From: Prado023 sp963788325
Lineage (GTDB): Bacteria; Actinomycetota; Actinomycetes; S36-B12; CAIYMF01
Direction: 5' to 3'
Assembly: GCA_963788325.1 (NCBI GenBank)
Contig: CAWBGJ010000014.1
Location: 534,800-598,799, forward strand
Length of the DNA: 64,000 nt
The position numbers and the translations under genes are program-made. The notes beneath the pieces were generated by a model. That model worked only from the letters and a program-made list of their open reading frames with translations. It searched no databases and was not told the DNA's origin. Of the stretch, positions 8,906-19,400 are shown one piece after another. The stretch's first letter is position 1. Each line of letters starts with the position of its first letter.

Positions 8906-11900
8906 ATGTCGCAGGACGTCACGATCAGACGGGTCGGCGATCCGCGACAGGTCGGTACCGCAGCCGAGTTCGCCGCAGCGCTGACCGATGTCCGCCTGCG
9001 CGCGGGCCTGTCCATCCGCGACGTGGCCCGGGCCACCGGGATCCCCTCGGGCACGCTCGGCGGGTACTTCAGCGGCCGGCACCTGCCCCCCACCACGCAG
9101 CCGCAGCTGTTCGGCCAGGTGCTCGACGCCCTGCGCGTGCACGATCCCGACGAGGTGGCGCAGTGGCGTGAGGCGTTGCTGCGCGTCCGGCGGGGTGGGC
9201 CAGCGCGCGCCGCGGATCCACTCGCGGCCACGGCACTCCTGGGCGACGGCGGCAGTGCTGCTGCGTCGACTCAGGCACCCGGACCCAGTCCCTATCGCGG
9301 GCTCGAGCCGTTCACCGAGGCCGACGCGCACCTGTTCTTCGGGCGCGAGGCGACAGTCGACGAACTGGTCGCCAGCATCGACGAGCGCGCTGCGAGCCGC
9401 GATCTGCTGCGCATGCTCATCGTCGTGGGGCCCTCGGGCTCGGGCAAGTCCTCGGTACTCAGGGCCGGGCTGCTGCCCAGGCTGCGCTCCCGGTCCCAGG
9501 GCCCGTGGGCGGTGACGCTGCTGGTCCCGGGAGCCGACCCGCTCGGCGCCCTGGCCGTGGCCAGGGCAGAGCTGGCCGAGGCACCGCGCGGACTGCTGGT
9601 CCTCGACCAGGCCGAGGAGGTGTTCGGCCCTCAGGTCAGCGCGCAGGATCGCGCGACGTTCCTCGGCGAGATCGTGGCTGCGGCGCAGCCCGACGGCTCA
9701 GGGGATCGGGCCACAGTCGTGGTGGTGGGCCTGCGCGCGGACTTCTACGGCCAGGCCGCCGCCGACCCGAACCTCCTGCCCGCGCTGCGCTCCGCGCAGG
9801 TCCTGCTCGGAGCGATGCCCCTTGCCGACCTGCGCCGGGCGATCGTGTCACCCGCCGAGTCCGTGGGCGTGCACGTCGAACCCGAGCTGGTCGAGCTGCT
9901 CCTGCGCGACCTGAGTCCCCGCGGCCAGGTCCAGTCCGGCTACGACGCAGGCGCCCTGCCGCTGGTGTCCCACGCCCTGCTCGCCACGTGGGGCCAGCAC
10001 TCTGGTGACCGACTCACCGCTGGGGACTACGTCGCGGCCGGCGGCATCGCCGGGGCGGTGCAGCAGACCGCGGAGCTGGTGTTCGCCGGACTCGACGAGC
10101 CCGGACGCGCAGCCACGCAATGGTTGTTCGCCCAGCTGGTCTCCGTCGACGACGACGGGGTCATGACCCGCCGCCGGGTCAACCACGACGACCTGCACCA
10201 TCCGGACCGGGCCACCGACCTGGCGTTGGATGCGGCCATCGAGGCCTTCGTCTCCGGTCGGCTGCTCACCGCGGGCGATCGCACCCTGGAGGTCAGCCAC
10301 GAGGCCCTGCTCACCGCCTGGCCCAGACTGTCGGACTGGGTGCGTGCCGACCTGGATGCCGCCCGAGCCCAGCGGCGGATCAACGACGCCGCCGCGATCT
10401 GGCGCGAACGGGACCGCGATCCTGCGGCCCTGCTTCGCGGCGGCCCGCTGGCGCAGGCCCAGGACCTCGCGGCCCAGCCGGCCACCTCCCCGCGAGTCCT
10501 GACCAGCGCGGAGCAGGAGTTCGTCTCGGCGAGCACCGCGGCGCAGGAGGCCCAGCGCAGCACGGAGCGCCGACGGACCACCCGCCTGCGTGCGCTGGTC
10601 GCGGTCCTGGCCGTGCTGGCGCTGCTCGCCGGGCTGCTCGCGGCGATCGCCGTGCGTTCGGCCGACGAGGCTCGGGCCCAGGAGCAGGCCGCGAGCGCCG
10701 CCCGCGACGAGGCGACCTCGCGCCAGCTGGCCATCACCGCCAACGACCTGCGGACCGAGGACCCGGCACTGGCTGCCCAGCTGTCCCTGGCCGCATTCCA
10801 GGTCTCGCCCACGCTGCAGGCGCGGTCCAGCCTGCTGACGTCGACCGGTACACCCACCCCGACCCGGTTCGTCGGCCCGGCCGGTGAGATGCACGCCGTC
10901 GCGAACCCGGACGGCTCCGTGCTCGCCCTCAGCGGCGTCGACGGGATCACCCGGCTGTGGCGGGCGGCCGAGGCCGACACGACGAGCACCGGCGGGTACG
11001 TGCCGGCCGGCGAGCTGCCCGCCGTCGCGGGCGCCCACTCGATCTACTCCTCGGCGTTCAGCCCGGATGGCACGCTGCTGGCCCTGGGCAGCTCGCAGGG
11101 CTGGCTCACCCTCTGGAACGTCGCCGACCTGGCGGCACCGGCACTGGTCGCCTCCCCCACCCAGGTCGACGCCCCGATCCAGTCGTTGGCGTTCAGCCCC
11201 GACGGCCGTCAGCTGGCTGGGGGCACCAGCGAGCCGGCCCTGCGCCGTTGGGCACTTTCCGGGGGCACCGCGGCGCCCACCGAGCTGCCCGCACTCACCG
11301 CGGAGTTCGGTGGAATCGTCCAGTCGGTGGCCTACCACCCCGACGGCCAGCTGCTGGCCACCGGCAGCGCCGATGGCACCGTCCGGATCTGGTCCACCGC
11401 GACGACCGGCACGCCGACGCTGGTGAGCGCCACGTCGGTCGGCGAGGCGACCAACTTCGTGTTCAGCGTGGCGTTCAGCCCCGACGGGAACCTGCTGGCC
11501 TCTGGGGGCAAGGATCGGGTGGCACGACTCTGGGACGTGCGCGACCCCTCGGCCCCGGCCGCCCGTGGTGAGCCGCTGGGCACGTTCACGAGTTGGGTGA
11601 ACACGGTCACCTTCGCCCCTGATGGTGCTTCGCTCGTGGCCGGCTCCTCCGACGGGGCGGTGGCCACGTTCGCGGTCGCGGATGGGGCCCCGCTCGGCTC
11701 GCTGCCCAACCCCTCGGCAGTCACCGCAGCCCAGTTCGTGGGCACCGGCGGGGCGTTGCTGACCAGCGAGCTCGACGGCATCGCCCGGTTGTGGCCGCTG
11801 CCCGGTCCTGTGCTGGGCGGGTTCGGCGACGCCATCTGGGCACTCTCGCAGGATTCCGACCAGGCGCTGCTCGGGGTGGGCCCGGGCGCCGGAGACGGCT

Positions 11901-12877
11901 CGGTGCACCTCTACGACCGCACCGACTCGGGAAGCCTGACGCCCCGGACCGTGCTCACCACGCCGGCGGACGCCGGTCCCGGCGACGGCTCCGCGGCCAT
12001 GTCCGCCGATGGCCGCTGGGTGGCTGCTGGGACGGCCATCGGGAAGGTCGTGGTGTGGGAACGCGCGGCGGCGGCAGGAGACGAGCGCACCAGCGTGCTG
12101 GCGGCGTCCGACACCCTGGTCGAGGGCGTCACCTTCAGCGCCGACAGCCAGCTGCTGGCGGCGATCGCCGACGATGGCTCGGTCGGCGTCTGGACCCTGG
12201 CCCAGGGCAGCGACCCGGCACCCCTGCATCAGCTGAGCATCGAGGGCCTGCCCCTGGGGGTCGCATTCAGCCCCGATGGCACCCTCCTGGCCGTGGGCGG
12301 GACCGGGAACCAGGTGGCCCTGTGGGACATCTCCGGCCCGCAGGCGCGCGAGCTGCCGGCACTGGCCGGGTTCGAGAACTACGTCTACGGTCTCGCGTTC
12401 TCCCCCGACGCCCGCCACCTGGCAGCCGGCAGCACCGACCGCACCGTCCGGATCTGGGACCTCAGCGACCCCGCCGCCGCAGTGCAGGTGGGCGACCCGC
12501 TCCGGGGCCCCGGGGGCACCATCTACGCCCTGTCGTGGGCCACCGACGACGCCGGCCGGGCACGGCTCGCCGGCGCGGCCAAGGACGGGCTGGTCTGGCT
12601 GTGGGATGTCACCGATCCCGCAGCGCCCGCGGTGACGGCCACCCTCGGCCCCGCCGTGGGCCAGGTCAACTCGGTGCTCCTGGGAGCCGGTGGCACGCGT
12701 GTGTCCTCGGCAGGCGCCGATCGGGTGGTCGTCACCTGGCAGACGGGGCCCGAGCGCACCGCAGCGACCCTGTGCCAGAGCACCGGAACCCCGATGAGCC
12801 AACCCGAGTGGGAGCAACTGGCACCGGGCGTCCCCTACGCCCCACCCTGCGGGACGGCGTCCACTCCCACGAGCTGA
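8906..12877 (+). CDS. XRE HTH - STAND NTPase - TM - WD40 repeat protein
   Basis: A 1,323-residue signalling protein. An XRE-type helix-turn-helix lies at about 20-75 (LRAGLSIRDVARATGIPSG). A novel-STAND NTPase follows, opening with SPYRGLEPFTEADAHLFFGR at ~130, with Walker A GPSGSGKSS near 176 and Walker B LLVLDQAEEVF near 230. A hydrophobic segment rich in Leu/Ala/Val at about 561-583 is a probable membrane helix. The C-terminal half carries about ten WD40-type repeats with recurring FSPDG and LW/IWD motifs, presumably a beta-propeller sensor. The start has a strong GGGGAGG site six bases upstream of ATG. The gene is intact and stands alone. STAND proteins with such sensors act in stress signalling or anti-phage immunity; which applies here cannot be told from sequence. 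Confidence 0.88.
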   Translation: MSQDVTIRRVGDPRQVGTAAEFAAALTDVRLRAGLSIRDVARATGIPSGTLGGYFSGRHLPPTTQPQLFGQVLDALRVHDPDEVAQWREALLRVRRGGPARAADPLAATALLGDGGSAAASTQAPGPSPYRGLEPFTEADAHLFFGREATVDELVASIDERAASRDLLRMLIVVGPSGSGKSSVLRAGLLPRLRSRSQGPWAVTLLVPGADPLGALAVARAELAEAPRGLLVLDQAEEVFGPQVSAQDRATFLGEIVAAAQPDGSGDRATVVVVGLRADFYGQAAADPNLLPALRSAQVLLGAMPLADLRRAIVSPAESVGVHVEPELVELLLRDLSPRGQVQSGYDAGALPLVSHALLATWGQHSGDRLTAGDYVAAGGIAGAVQQTAELVFAGLDEPGRAATQWLFAQLVSVDDDGVMTRRRVNHDDLHHPDRATDLALDAAIEAFVSGRLLTAGDRTLEVSHEALLTAWPRLSDWVRADLDAARAQRRINDAAAIWRERDRDPAALLRGGPLAQAQDLAAQPATSPRVLTSAEQEFVSASTAAQEAQRSTERRRTTRLRALVAVLAVLALLAGLLAAIAVRSADEARAQEQAASAARDEATSRQLAITANDLRTEDPALAAQLSLAAFQVSPTLQARSSLLTSTGTPTPTRFVGPAGEMHAVANPDGSVLALSGVDGITRLWRAAEADTTSTGGYVPAGELPAVAGAHSIYSSAFSPDGTLLALGSSQGWLTLWNVADLAAPALVASPTQVDAPIQSLAFSPDGRQLAGGTSEPALRRWALSGGTAAPTELPALTAEFGGIVQSVAYHPDGQLLATGSADGTVRIWSTATTGTPTLVSATSVGEATNFVFSVAFSPDGNLLASGGKDRVARLWDVRDPSAPAARGEPLGTFTSWVNTVTFAPDGASLVAGSSDGAVATFAVADGAPLGSLPNPSAVTAAQFVGTGGALLTSELDGIARLWPLPGPVLGGFGDAIWALSQDSDQALLGVGPGAGDGSVHLYDRTDSGSLTPRTVLTTPADAGPGDGSAAMSADGRWVAAGTAIGKVVVWERAAAAGDERTSVLAASDTLVEGVTFSADSQLLAAIADDGSVGVWTLAQGSDPAPLHQLSIEGLPLGVAFSPDGTLLAVGGTGNQVALWDISGPQARELPALAGFENYVYGLAFSPDARHLAAGSTDRTVRIWDLSDPAAAVQVGDPLRGPGGTIYALSWATDDAGRARLAGAAKDGLVWLWDVTDPAAPAVTATLGPAVGQVNSVLLGAGGTRVSSAGADRVVVTWQTGPERTAATLCQSTGTPMSQPEWEQLAPGVPYAPPCGTASTPTS

Positions 12878-13186
12878 ACTGCCCCCTGTACGGGTTTGTA
12901 CGGCTTCGCCAAAGAACGCTTCCACGGGGCACCGCAGTGCGCCATCGTCGCAGGTGACGGCCCCTGTGTCCGATGACCGGAGTCGCTGCGTGCCACCCCC
13001 GGCCGGCAGCACCCGCCCGGACTGGCCGTCCGGCGGTCGCCGGGGAGCCGCCGGGCGGTCGGGGGCCGTCGCCATGAGCCGACCCTGGGACGAGCCGTCG
13101 CCCTGGACTTGACGATCCGGCCCACCGACGTCAGGTCGCCTCCGGGGTCCGGCCCCCTCCCCACCCGGGTGCGGTAGTTTCGCAAC
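12878..13186. other. intergenic region between the STAND gene and the hydrolase
   Basis: No supported gene in 309 bases. A short direct repeat GTACGG-GTTT-GTACGG lies near 12888-12903. A possible imperfect stem (CACGGGGC at ~12924 with GCCCCTGTG at ~12960) could act as a terminator for the STAND gene; this is weak. Confidence 0.4.
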
Positions 13187-13897
13187 GTGCCTGTCGCCGT
13201 GCCGATCGTCGCTGGGACCGCCATCCGCGGGTTGGCGGCCACCGTGATGATGCGCGGCGTCCTCGAGCGGCACCCCAACGCCTTCCTCATCACCCTGGCC
13301 CACTTCGGCGTGGCGATGGAGCTCGACCGCTCCCAGGAGCACATCCACGACGACATCCAGCGCGAACTCGCGGCCCGCGACCGCGGGCCGGACTCCCCTG
13401 TGGTCCTGGTCGGCCACTCCCAGGGGGGCCTGGCCGCGCTGCGCTACGCCGTGGACCACCAGGAGCAGGTCCGCCACGTGATCAGCGTCGGCGCGCCGTG
13501 GCGTGGCTCGGTCAGCGCCGCGCGGATCTCGCGGCTGTTCGGGTGGACCGGGATCACCGCAGCCATGCGCGACATGGCCGAGGACTCGCCGTTCCTCACC
13601 ACGCTGCACGCGGACATCCCCGGGATCGCTGAGCGCGTGACCAACATCTACAGCACCCACGAGCTGTTCATCCAGCCCTACATCAACGCGCACATGGACG
13701 TCCCCGGGGTGACAAACCTGTTGATCGCCACGGAGGACGAGTACCGCCGGCACCTGCGGGCGTTCCCCGAGTTCGAGGTCGACGACCTGATCCTGGGCCG
13801 AGTGACCCATCTGGGCGAGATGAGCTCGCCGGAGGTGCGCGCCCAGATCTGGGCGAAGGTCGAGCAGATCAGCGACCAGGTGCGCCGGGGCGAGTAG
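13187..13897 (+). CDS. alpha/beta hydrolase, lipase-like
   Basis: A 236-residue alpha/beta-hydrolase of the triacylglycerol-lipase/PGAP1-like type. The nucleophile elbow GHSQGG lies near residue 76 and is followed by LAALRYAV. VISVGAPWRGS is typical of lipases acting on lipid or acyl substrates. THLGEMSSPEVR near the C-terminus supplies the likely catalytic His. No signal peptide is visible, so it is probably cytoplasmic. GTG at 13187 is the first start after the intergenic gap. Its 3' end overlaps the convergent acyltransferase gene by 29 bp. The substrate is unknown. Confidence 0.75.
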   Translation: MPVAVPIVAGTAIRGLAATVMMRGVLERHPNAFLITLAHFGVAMELDRSQEHIHDDIQRELAARDRGPDSPVVLVGHSQGGLAALRYAVDHQEQVRHVISVGAPWRGSVSAARISRLFGWTGITAAMRDMAEDSPFLTTLHADIPGIAERVTNIYSTHELFIQPYINAHMDVPGVTNLLIATEDEYRRHLRAFPEFEVDDLILGRVTHLGEMSSPEVRAQIWAKVEQISDQVRRGE

Positions 13898-14702
13898 CGC
13901 CGGACCACTGCTCCGGTGACCGCTCCGCGCGATTGCCGCGCCGCTGCGCCTTGACGTCCTGGGCGTAGCGGTCCACGTAGCGCTGGCCACCGAGCTCGAG
14001 CAGCGCGTCGCGGATCCGGTCGGTGAGCGCGTCGGCGCTCATCGACCGCGCGTCGAGGGCCAATCGTGGCGAGACCCGCACCGTGACCCGCGTGCGCAGC
14101 GGGAACGAGTGCTCCTCGTAGCTCGTGGTGACCACGTGGACGGGCACGTCCGGGTTGGCGCGCAGCAGCGGGATCATGACCCGCTTGTGCAGCTTGTGCA
14201 GCACCGATGGGTCCGGCGACCGGGTGCCCTCCGGGTAGAGACCGATCCGGCCACCCTCGGCCAACGCATACCGCGACATCTGCATCGCCCACTCGGTGGA
14301 GGCCGGGTCACCCCGACGCAGCGGGATCTGTCCCATCACCCGGAAGAACAGCGCGCCGGGATGCTCGAACCACTCGAGCTTGGTGAAGGCGCTGACCCGC
14401 CACCAGACGGTCATCACCACGCACAACGGGTCCAGGAAGTGCACGTGGCTACCGATCAGGATCGCCGGACCCGGGGCCACCTCGTCGGCACCATGCAGCG
14501 TCACCGCCCACCGGGCGCGCAGCAGCCGCATCGCCGCAATCGTGGCCCAGTAGGTCCGGGCCCGACCCGGTCGCCCGATCCGGACCCCGGGGTAGAGGTC
14601 GCGCGCCTGGGCGAGCAGCTTCTCGTACGGGCGGGTGGGCGCGTCGAACCGCTGTCCCGGGGCGGAGGCCGCGGGCTCGGGCCAGGGGTCGACGTCGGAC
14701 AT
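13869..14702 (-). CDS. PlsC-like 1-acylglycerol-3-phosphate acyltransferase family protein
   Basis: A 277-residue phospholipid/glycerol acyltransferase. The HxxxxD catalytic motif is seen in GSHVHFLDPLC, followed by IPLRRGD and the YPEGTRS motif that binds the glycerol phosphate. The C-terminal 40 residues are Arg-rich (KAQRRGNRAERS). ATG at 14702 (MSDVDPWPEP) is chosen because upstream codons in the frame look like non-coding sequence and the helicase gene starts divergently 124 bp away. It probably acylates lysophosphatidate or a related lipid at the membrane. The convergent neighbour is a lipase-like hydrolase, so the two may act on the same lipid class, but nothing proves this. Confidence 0.8.
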   Translation of the reverse strand: MSDVDPWPEPAASAPGQRFDAPTRPYEKLLAQARDLYPGVRIGRPGRARTYWATIAAMRLLRARWAVTLHGADEVAPGPAILIGSHVHFLDPLCVVMTVWWRVSAFTKLEWFEHPGALFFRVMGQIPLRRGDPASTEWAMQMSRYALAEGGRIGLYPEGTRSPDPSVLHKLHKRVMIPLLRANPDVPVHVVTTSYEEHSFPLRTRVTVRVSPRLALDARSMSADALTDRIRDALLELGGQRYVDRYAQDVKAQRRGNRAERSPEQWSGATRPGAPGR

Positions 14703-14826
14703 GCCCCAGATTCTGCCGCGTCGCCGCGCCCACGTGCGCAGCGAGCGGGATCGGCGCGCCGCTAGCCTCGGACCCCAGGGGTGCGCTCGGTGTGCCCGCG
14801 ACCGGCGCAGCCCGCCAGGAGGACCG

Positions 14827-16488
14827 ATGCCCGCCCGTTGCCTGCCGGAGCGCCCGCAGTTCCGCTCCCCAGCGGAGAAGGCAGCCTTCCACGCGGTGGC
14901 CCGCAAGCTCGGTGATCACGACATCCTGCTGGCCAACGTGGCGTTCACCGGGTTCGACGGCGACTGGGAGGTCGACCTGGTCGTGGGGATGCCCGGGGCC
15001 GGCGTCGCGGCCATCGAGGTCAAGGGCGGCTACGTCTGGCGCGCGGACGGCGCCTGGTGGCAGCGCACCCCGCAGGGTGCCAGGCAGCTCGATCTCGAGG
15101 ACCAGGCCAGCTCGGGCAAGTACCTGCTGGGCCGCTACCTGACCAAGCACCCGAGGTGGACGCACGGCGCCCTGCGCATGGCACACCTCGTGATCCTGCC
15201 CGACACGGTCCTGGGGCCGGAGAACCCCTCGCCGGGCCTGCCCCGGGCGTGGATCATCGACAAGGAGCAGCTCTCCGATGCTGCCGGACTGATCCACGAC
15301 CTGCTCACCGGGCCGTTGAAGATGCAGCCGGTCAAGGCCCCCGGCATCGACGCGGTCGCCGACGCCGCGGAGATCCTGGGCGGGCGCGGGGACCGGCAGG
15401 CCGAGCTCGCGGGCATGCTCGCGGTGCGCGCCGAGCATGTGGAGCAGCTCACCGCGGCCCAGTACGAGGTGCTGGACCTGGTTCGCCGGATCCGGCGCAT
15501 CGAGGTCCTCGGCGGCCCGGGCACGGGCAAGACGTGGCTGGCGATCGAAGCCGCACGGCGGTGGGCGGCCACGGGCAAGCGGGTCGCCCTGGTCTGCTAC
15601 TCCCGCGGGCTGTCCACCTGGATCGCCCGCCGGGTCGCCCGCTGGCCCAAGGCGGTGCGCCGCAACGTCCGGGTGCGCACCTACCACGCTCTCGGCGTGG
15701 ACTGGGGCCTGGCGATCCTCGACGGCCAGGGCCGGGACTACTGGGAGGTCACCCTCCCCGAGCAGATGACCGCCCTGGCCCGCGGCCTCCCCGACGAGGC
15801 GCGATTCGACGCCCTGATCGTCGACGAGGCCCAGGACTGCCCCGACGCCTGGTGGCCCTCGCTGCTGGCCGCACTGCGAGATCCCGACACCGCCCAGATC
15901 GCGGTGTTCGCCGACGAGCACCAGCGCGTCTTCGACCGCGAGGCACGCCCGGACCTCGGCCTGGCCCAGCTGAGCCTGGACGCCAACATGCGCAACAGCC
16001 GCCAGATCGCCGAGGTGTTCGCCCCCCTGGCCGGCGACAGCCCCGAGCTGCGCGGTGGCGAGGGCCCGCCGGTGCGGTTCCTGCCGTGTGCCAGTCAGGA
16101 TGCCGTCGAGACCGCGAACGACGCAGCGCTCGCCCTGCTCGACCAGGGCTGGGCCCCGCAGGATGTGGCCCTGCTGACCACCGCCCATCGGCACCCCGAG
16201 CAGGTCAACCGGGTCGAGCTCGACGGGCGCGAGGGCTACTGGGACTCGTTCTGGGACGACTCCGACCTGTTCTTCGCCACGGTGGCGTCGTTCAAGGGCC
16301 TGGAGCGCCCGGCCGTGGTGCTGGCCATCGACGGGTTCCTGGATCCGGCCACGGCCCGCGACATCCTCTACGTGGGCCTGTCCCGGGCCAGCGACCTGCT
16401 CGTGGTGTGCGGTGACCCCGAGGTGATCCGCACCGTCGGCGGCGAGGCCGTGGCCCAGCGGTTGCTGGCCCAGCAGGATCGGGGCTAG
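14827..16488 (+). CDS. NERD-domain UvrD/Rep-like superfamily 1 helicase
   Basis: A 553-residue protein with an N-terminal nuclease-related NERD domain at about 12-120 (FDGDWEVDLVVGMP, then AAIEVKGGYVW with a D...ExK pattern) and a superfamily 1 helicase core: Walker A GGPGTGKT near 230, IVDEAQD near 331, LDANMRNS near 380, and a C-terminal SFKGLERPAVVLA/ILYVGLSRA block. A strong AGGAGGA site precedes ATG at 14827. The stop is only 4 bp before the recC start, so it is the first gene of a recCBD operon. The layout suggests a DNA repair or anti-foreign-DNA role together with RecBCD; this is inference. Confidence 0.85.
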   Translation: MPARCLPERPQFRSPAEKAAFHAVARKLGDHDILLANVAFTGFDGDWEVDLVVGMPGAGVAAIEVKGGYVWRADGAWWQRTPQGARQLDLEDQASSGKYLLGRYLTKHPRWTHGALRMAHLVILPDTVLGPENPSPGLPRAWIIDKEQLSDAAGLIHDLLTGPLKMQPVKAPGIDAVADAAEILGGRGDRQAELAGMLAVRAEHVEQLTAAQYEVLDLVRRIRRIEVLGGPGTGKTWLAIEAARRWAATGKRVALVCYSRGLSTWIARRVARWPKAVRRNVRVRTYHALGVDWGLAILDGQGRDYWEVTLPEQMTALARGLPDEARFDALIVDEAQDCPDAWWPSLLAALRDPDTAQIAVFADEHQRVFDREARPDLGLAQLSLDANMRNSRQIAEVFAPLAGDSPELRGGEGPPVRFLPCASQDAVETANDAALALLDQGWAPQDVALLTTAHRHPEQVNRVELDGREGYWDSFWDDSDLFFATVASFKGLERPAVVLAIDGFLDPATARDILYVGLSRASDLLVVCGDPEVIRTVGGEAVAQRLLAQQDRG

Positions 16489-16492
16489 CGGC

Positions 16493-19400
16493 GTGGGCCT
16501 GCACGTCCATCGCAGCGAGCGCACCGACGTGCTGCTGGCGGGCCTGGCCGAGGTCCTGTCCTCCGCGCCGGCCGACCCGTTCACCCCGGACCTGGTGGCC
16601 GTGCCCACCCCGGGGATCGAGCGGTTCCTGAGCCAGGGCCTGTCCACGCGGCTGGGCGCCGCCCCGGGCCGATCCGATGGGGTATGCGCGAATGTGCGCT
16701 TCACATCGCCGACGTGGATCGCCATCGAGGTGATCGCCCGAGCCACCGGGGTGACACCGGCCACCGATCCCTGGCTGGCGCACCGGGCGGTCTGGCCGCT
16801 GCTGACGGTGCTCGACGCCAGCGCGGACCAGCCCTGGTGCGCAGCCCTGGCCAGGCACCTCGGGCTGACTGTCGAGGTGCCCGACCCGCTGGGCCCCGGC
16901 GGTCCCTGGCAACGCCGGGACCGGCGGTTCGCCGTCGCGTCCCGCCTGGCGGGACTGTTCGGCTCGTACGCCAGCCAGCGTCCCGCCCTGCTGCTGGACT
17001 GGGTGGCTGGACCTGATGCGGAAGGGGGTGACCAGGACGGCGCCGGGCAGCCCCTGGCCGAGGACCTCGCCTGGCAGGCCGAGCTCTGGCGGCGCCTGCG
17101 CGCCCAGATCGGTGCCCCGAGCCCGGCCGAACGCCTGGCAGCGGCCTGCGCAGCGGTCATCGCCGAGCCGGGTCTGGTGGACCTGCCCGAGCGCCTGTCG
17201 TTGTTCGGCCCGAGCCGACTGCCCGCCGACCAGCTGGCAGTCCTCACCGCGCTGGCTGCCGGCAGGGACGTGCACCTGTGGCTGGCCGATGCCTCACCAG
17301 CCCTGTGGGAGTCGCTGGACGCTGGGCCGCCCCCGGCCGGACTGCGCCGCGCGGCCGACGTCTCCGCAGCAGCCGCGCACCATCCGCTGCTGCGCTCGCT
17401 GGGCCGCGACGCCCGGGAGTTGGCACTCCGGCTGGCCCCGTCGGCGAGCCAGGACTCCCACGCCCCGGTCGACGTGCCCGACGACACCCTGCTGCGTCGT
17501 CTGCAGCACCAGGTCCGGACGAACGCCGACCCGTGGCAGACCCGGGCCGGCACCGGGCCGCAGGTCGATCGAGGCAACGATCGCTCGATCCAGGTGCACG
17601 CCTGCCACGGGCAGCCGCGCCAGGCCGAGGTGGTGCGCGAGGTCGTCCTGGGCCTGCTCGCAGGCGACCACACGCTGGAACCCCGCGACATCCTGATCAT
17701 GTGCCCGGACCTGGCCACGTTCGCCCCACTGCTCAGCGCCGCGTTCAGCGAGCCCGGGCGAGGGCGACCCGAGGGCAGGCTCCGCGCTGGGCCGGCTGCG
17801 GGTGCGCATCGCTGACCGCACCCCGGAACAGTCCAACGAGGTGCTGGCCGCCCTGGCGGTCCTGCTCACGATGGTCACCGGGCGGATGGAGGCCTCGACG
17901 GTCCTGGACTTCGCGGGCCGTCCGCCCGTGCGCACGCGGTTCGGATTCGACGCCGACTACCTGGCCCGGCTCGAATGACCTGGCCACGCGGTCCGGGGTC
18001 CGCTGGGGCCTGGACGAGGCGACCCGGGCCGAGTACCAGGTGGGGATCGCGACCGGCACGTGGTCCTGGGGCCTGGACCGTCTGCTGCTCGGGGTGGCCA
18101 TGTCCGAGGAGGGCCTGCCCAGCGTGGGCGGACACCTGCCTGTCGACGATGTGCTCAGCGGCGATGCCCTCCCGGTCGGCCAGCTCGCCGAACTGGTCAC
18201 CCGGCTGCGCGGGGTCCGTGATGCCATGTCCGGCGCGCACCCGGTGGCGACCTGGGTCGAGCTGCTCAGTTCGTCGATCACCGACCTCATGGACGCCCGC
18301 GGCCCGGAGGCGTGGCAGCTGGCCAACGCGCTCGGTGCGCTGGCCACGCTGACGACTGCGGCTGGCCCGTACGCCGACACCGTGGACCTGAGCCTGGCCG
18401 ACCTGCGCTGGGTGCTCGACGACGTGCTCGCGGGTCGCCCGACCCGGTCGAACTTCCGCTCCGGCGGCCTGACGGTCTGCGGCCTGGTCCCGATGCGCTC
18501 GGTGCCCCATCGGGTGATCTGCCTGGTCGGCATGGATGACGCTGCCTTCCCCCGCGCGAGCGCACCCGACGGTGACGATGTCCTGGCCCGCGATCCCCTG
18601 GTCGGCGAGCGCGATCCGCGCAGCGAGGACCGCCAGCTCCTGCTCGACGCGCTCATGGCCGCCGAGGACCACCTGGTGATCACCTACACCGGCGCCGACG
18701 ACCGCACCAACGCAGCCGCGACCGCCGTGCGTCCCGCTCGGCGAGCTGCTGGACACCCTCGACGCGATGGCCGTGACCCTCGCCGGGGACCCCGTCCGCA
18801 GCCAGGTGCGGGTCAGCCACCCGCTGCAGCCCTTCGACGCGCGCAACTTCCAGCCCGGCGCCCTCGGCGCTGGCCCGGGCCCTTCAGCCATGACCGACCC
18901 GCGTTGGCCGCCGCCCGATCCGCCGCACGGCCCCGGGTCCCGGTCCCTGCGTTCCTGGTCGGGGACCTTCCCGAGGCTCCCGTGCCCGAGTTGTCCCTGC
19001 GGGCCCTGCGTTCCTTCCTGGTCTCCCCGCCGGCTGCGTTCCTGCGCACGCGGATCGGAGTTGGCACTGCGTGGGGAGGACGACCCGCCGCCGGAGCGGA
19101 TCCCGATCGACCTCGACGGCTTGGAACGCTGGTCGATCGGCGACCGGGCCCTGGCGCTGCTGGCGCGCGGGGAGTCCGCAGCCGACGTGGCGAGCGCCGA
19201 GGGTCATCGTGGTGCGTTGCCGCCGGGTGCCCTGGGGCTCGGCGGTCCTTGCCGGCATCGGCGCCGACGTGGTCGGTCTGGCGGCCACCGTGACCGCGCT
19301 GCGCACCGGCCCGCCCCGGCACGTCAGCGTGACGCTCGACCTCGGGTCCGGCGACGCACCTGGTCGGCACCATCCCCGATGTCTACGGTCACTGCATCGC

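Noticed and set aside
9848..13990. 1,380-residue minus-strand open frame opposite the STAND protein
   Set aside because: Antisense shadow with low-complexity Gly/Arg/Ala translation; the plus strand has strong domain motifs and a ribosome site.
14449..17718. Long minus-strand frame across the NERD helicase and recC
   Set aside because: Opposite-strand shadow; no motifs and no ribosome site.
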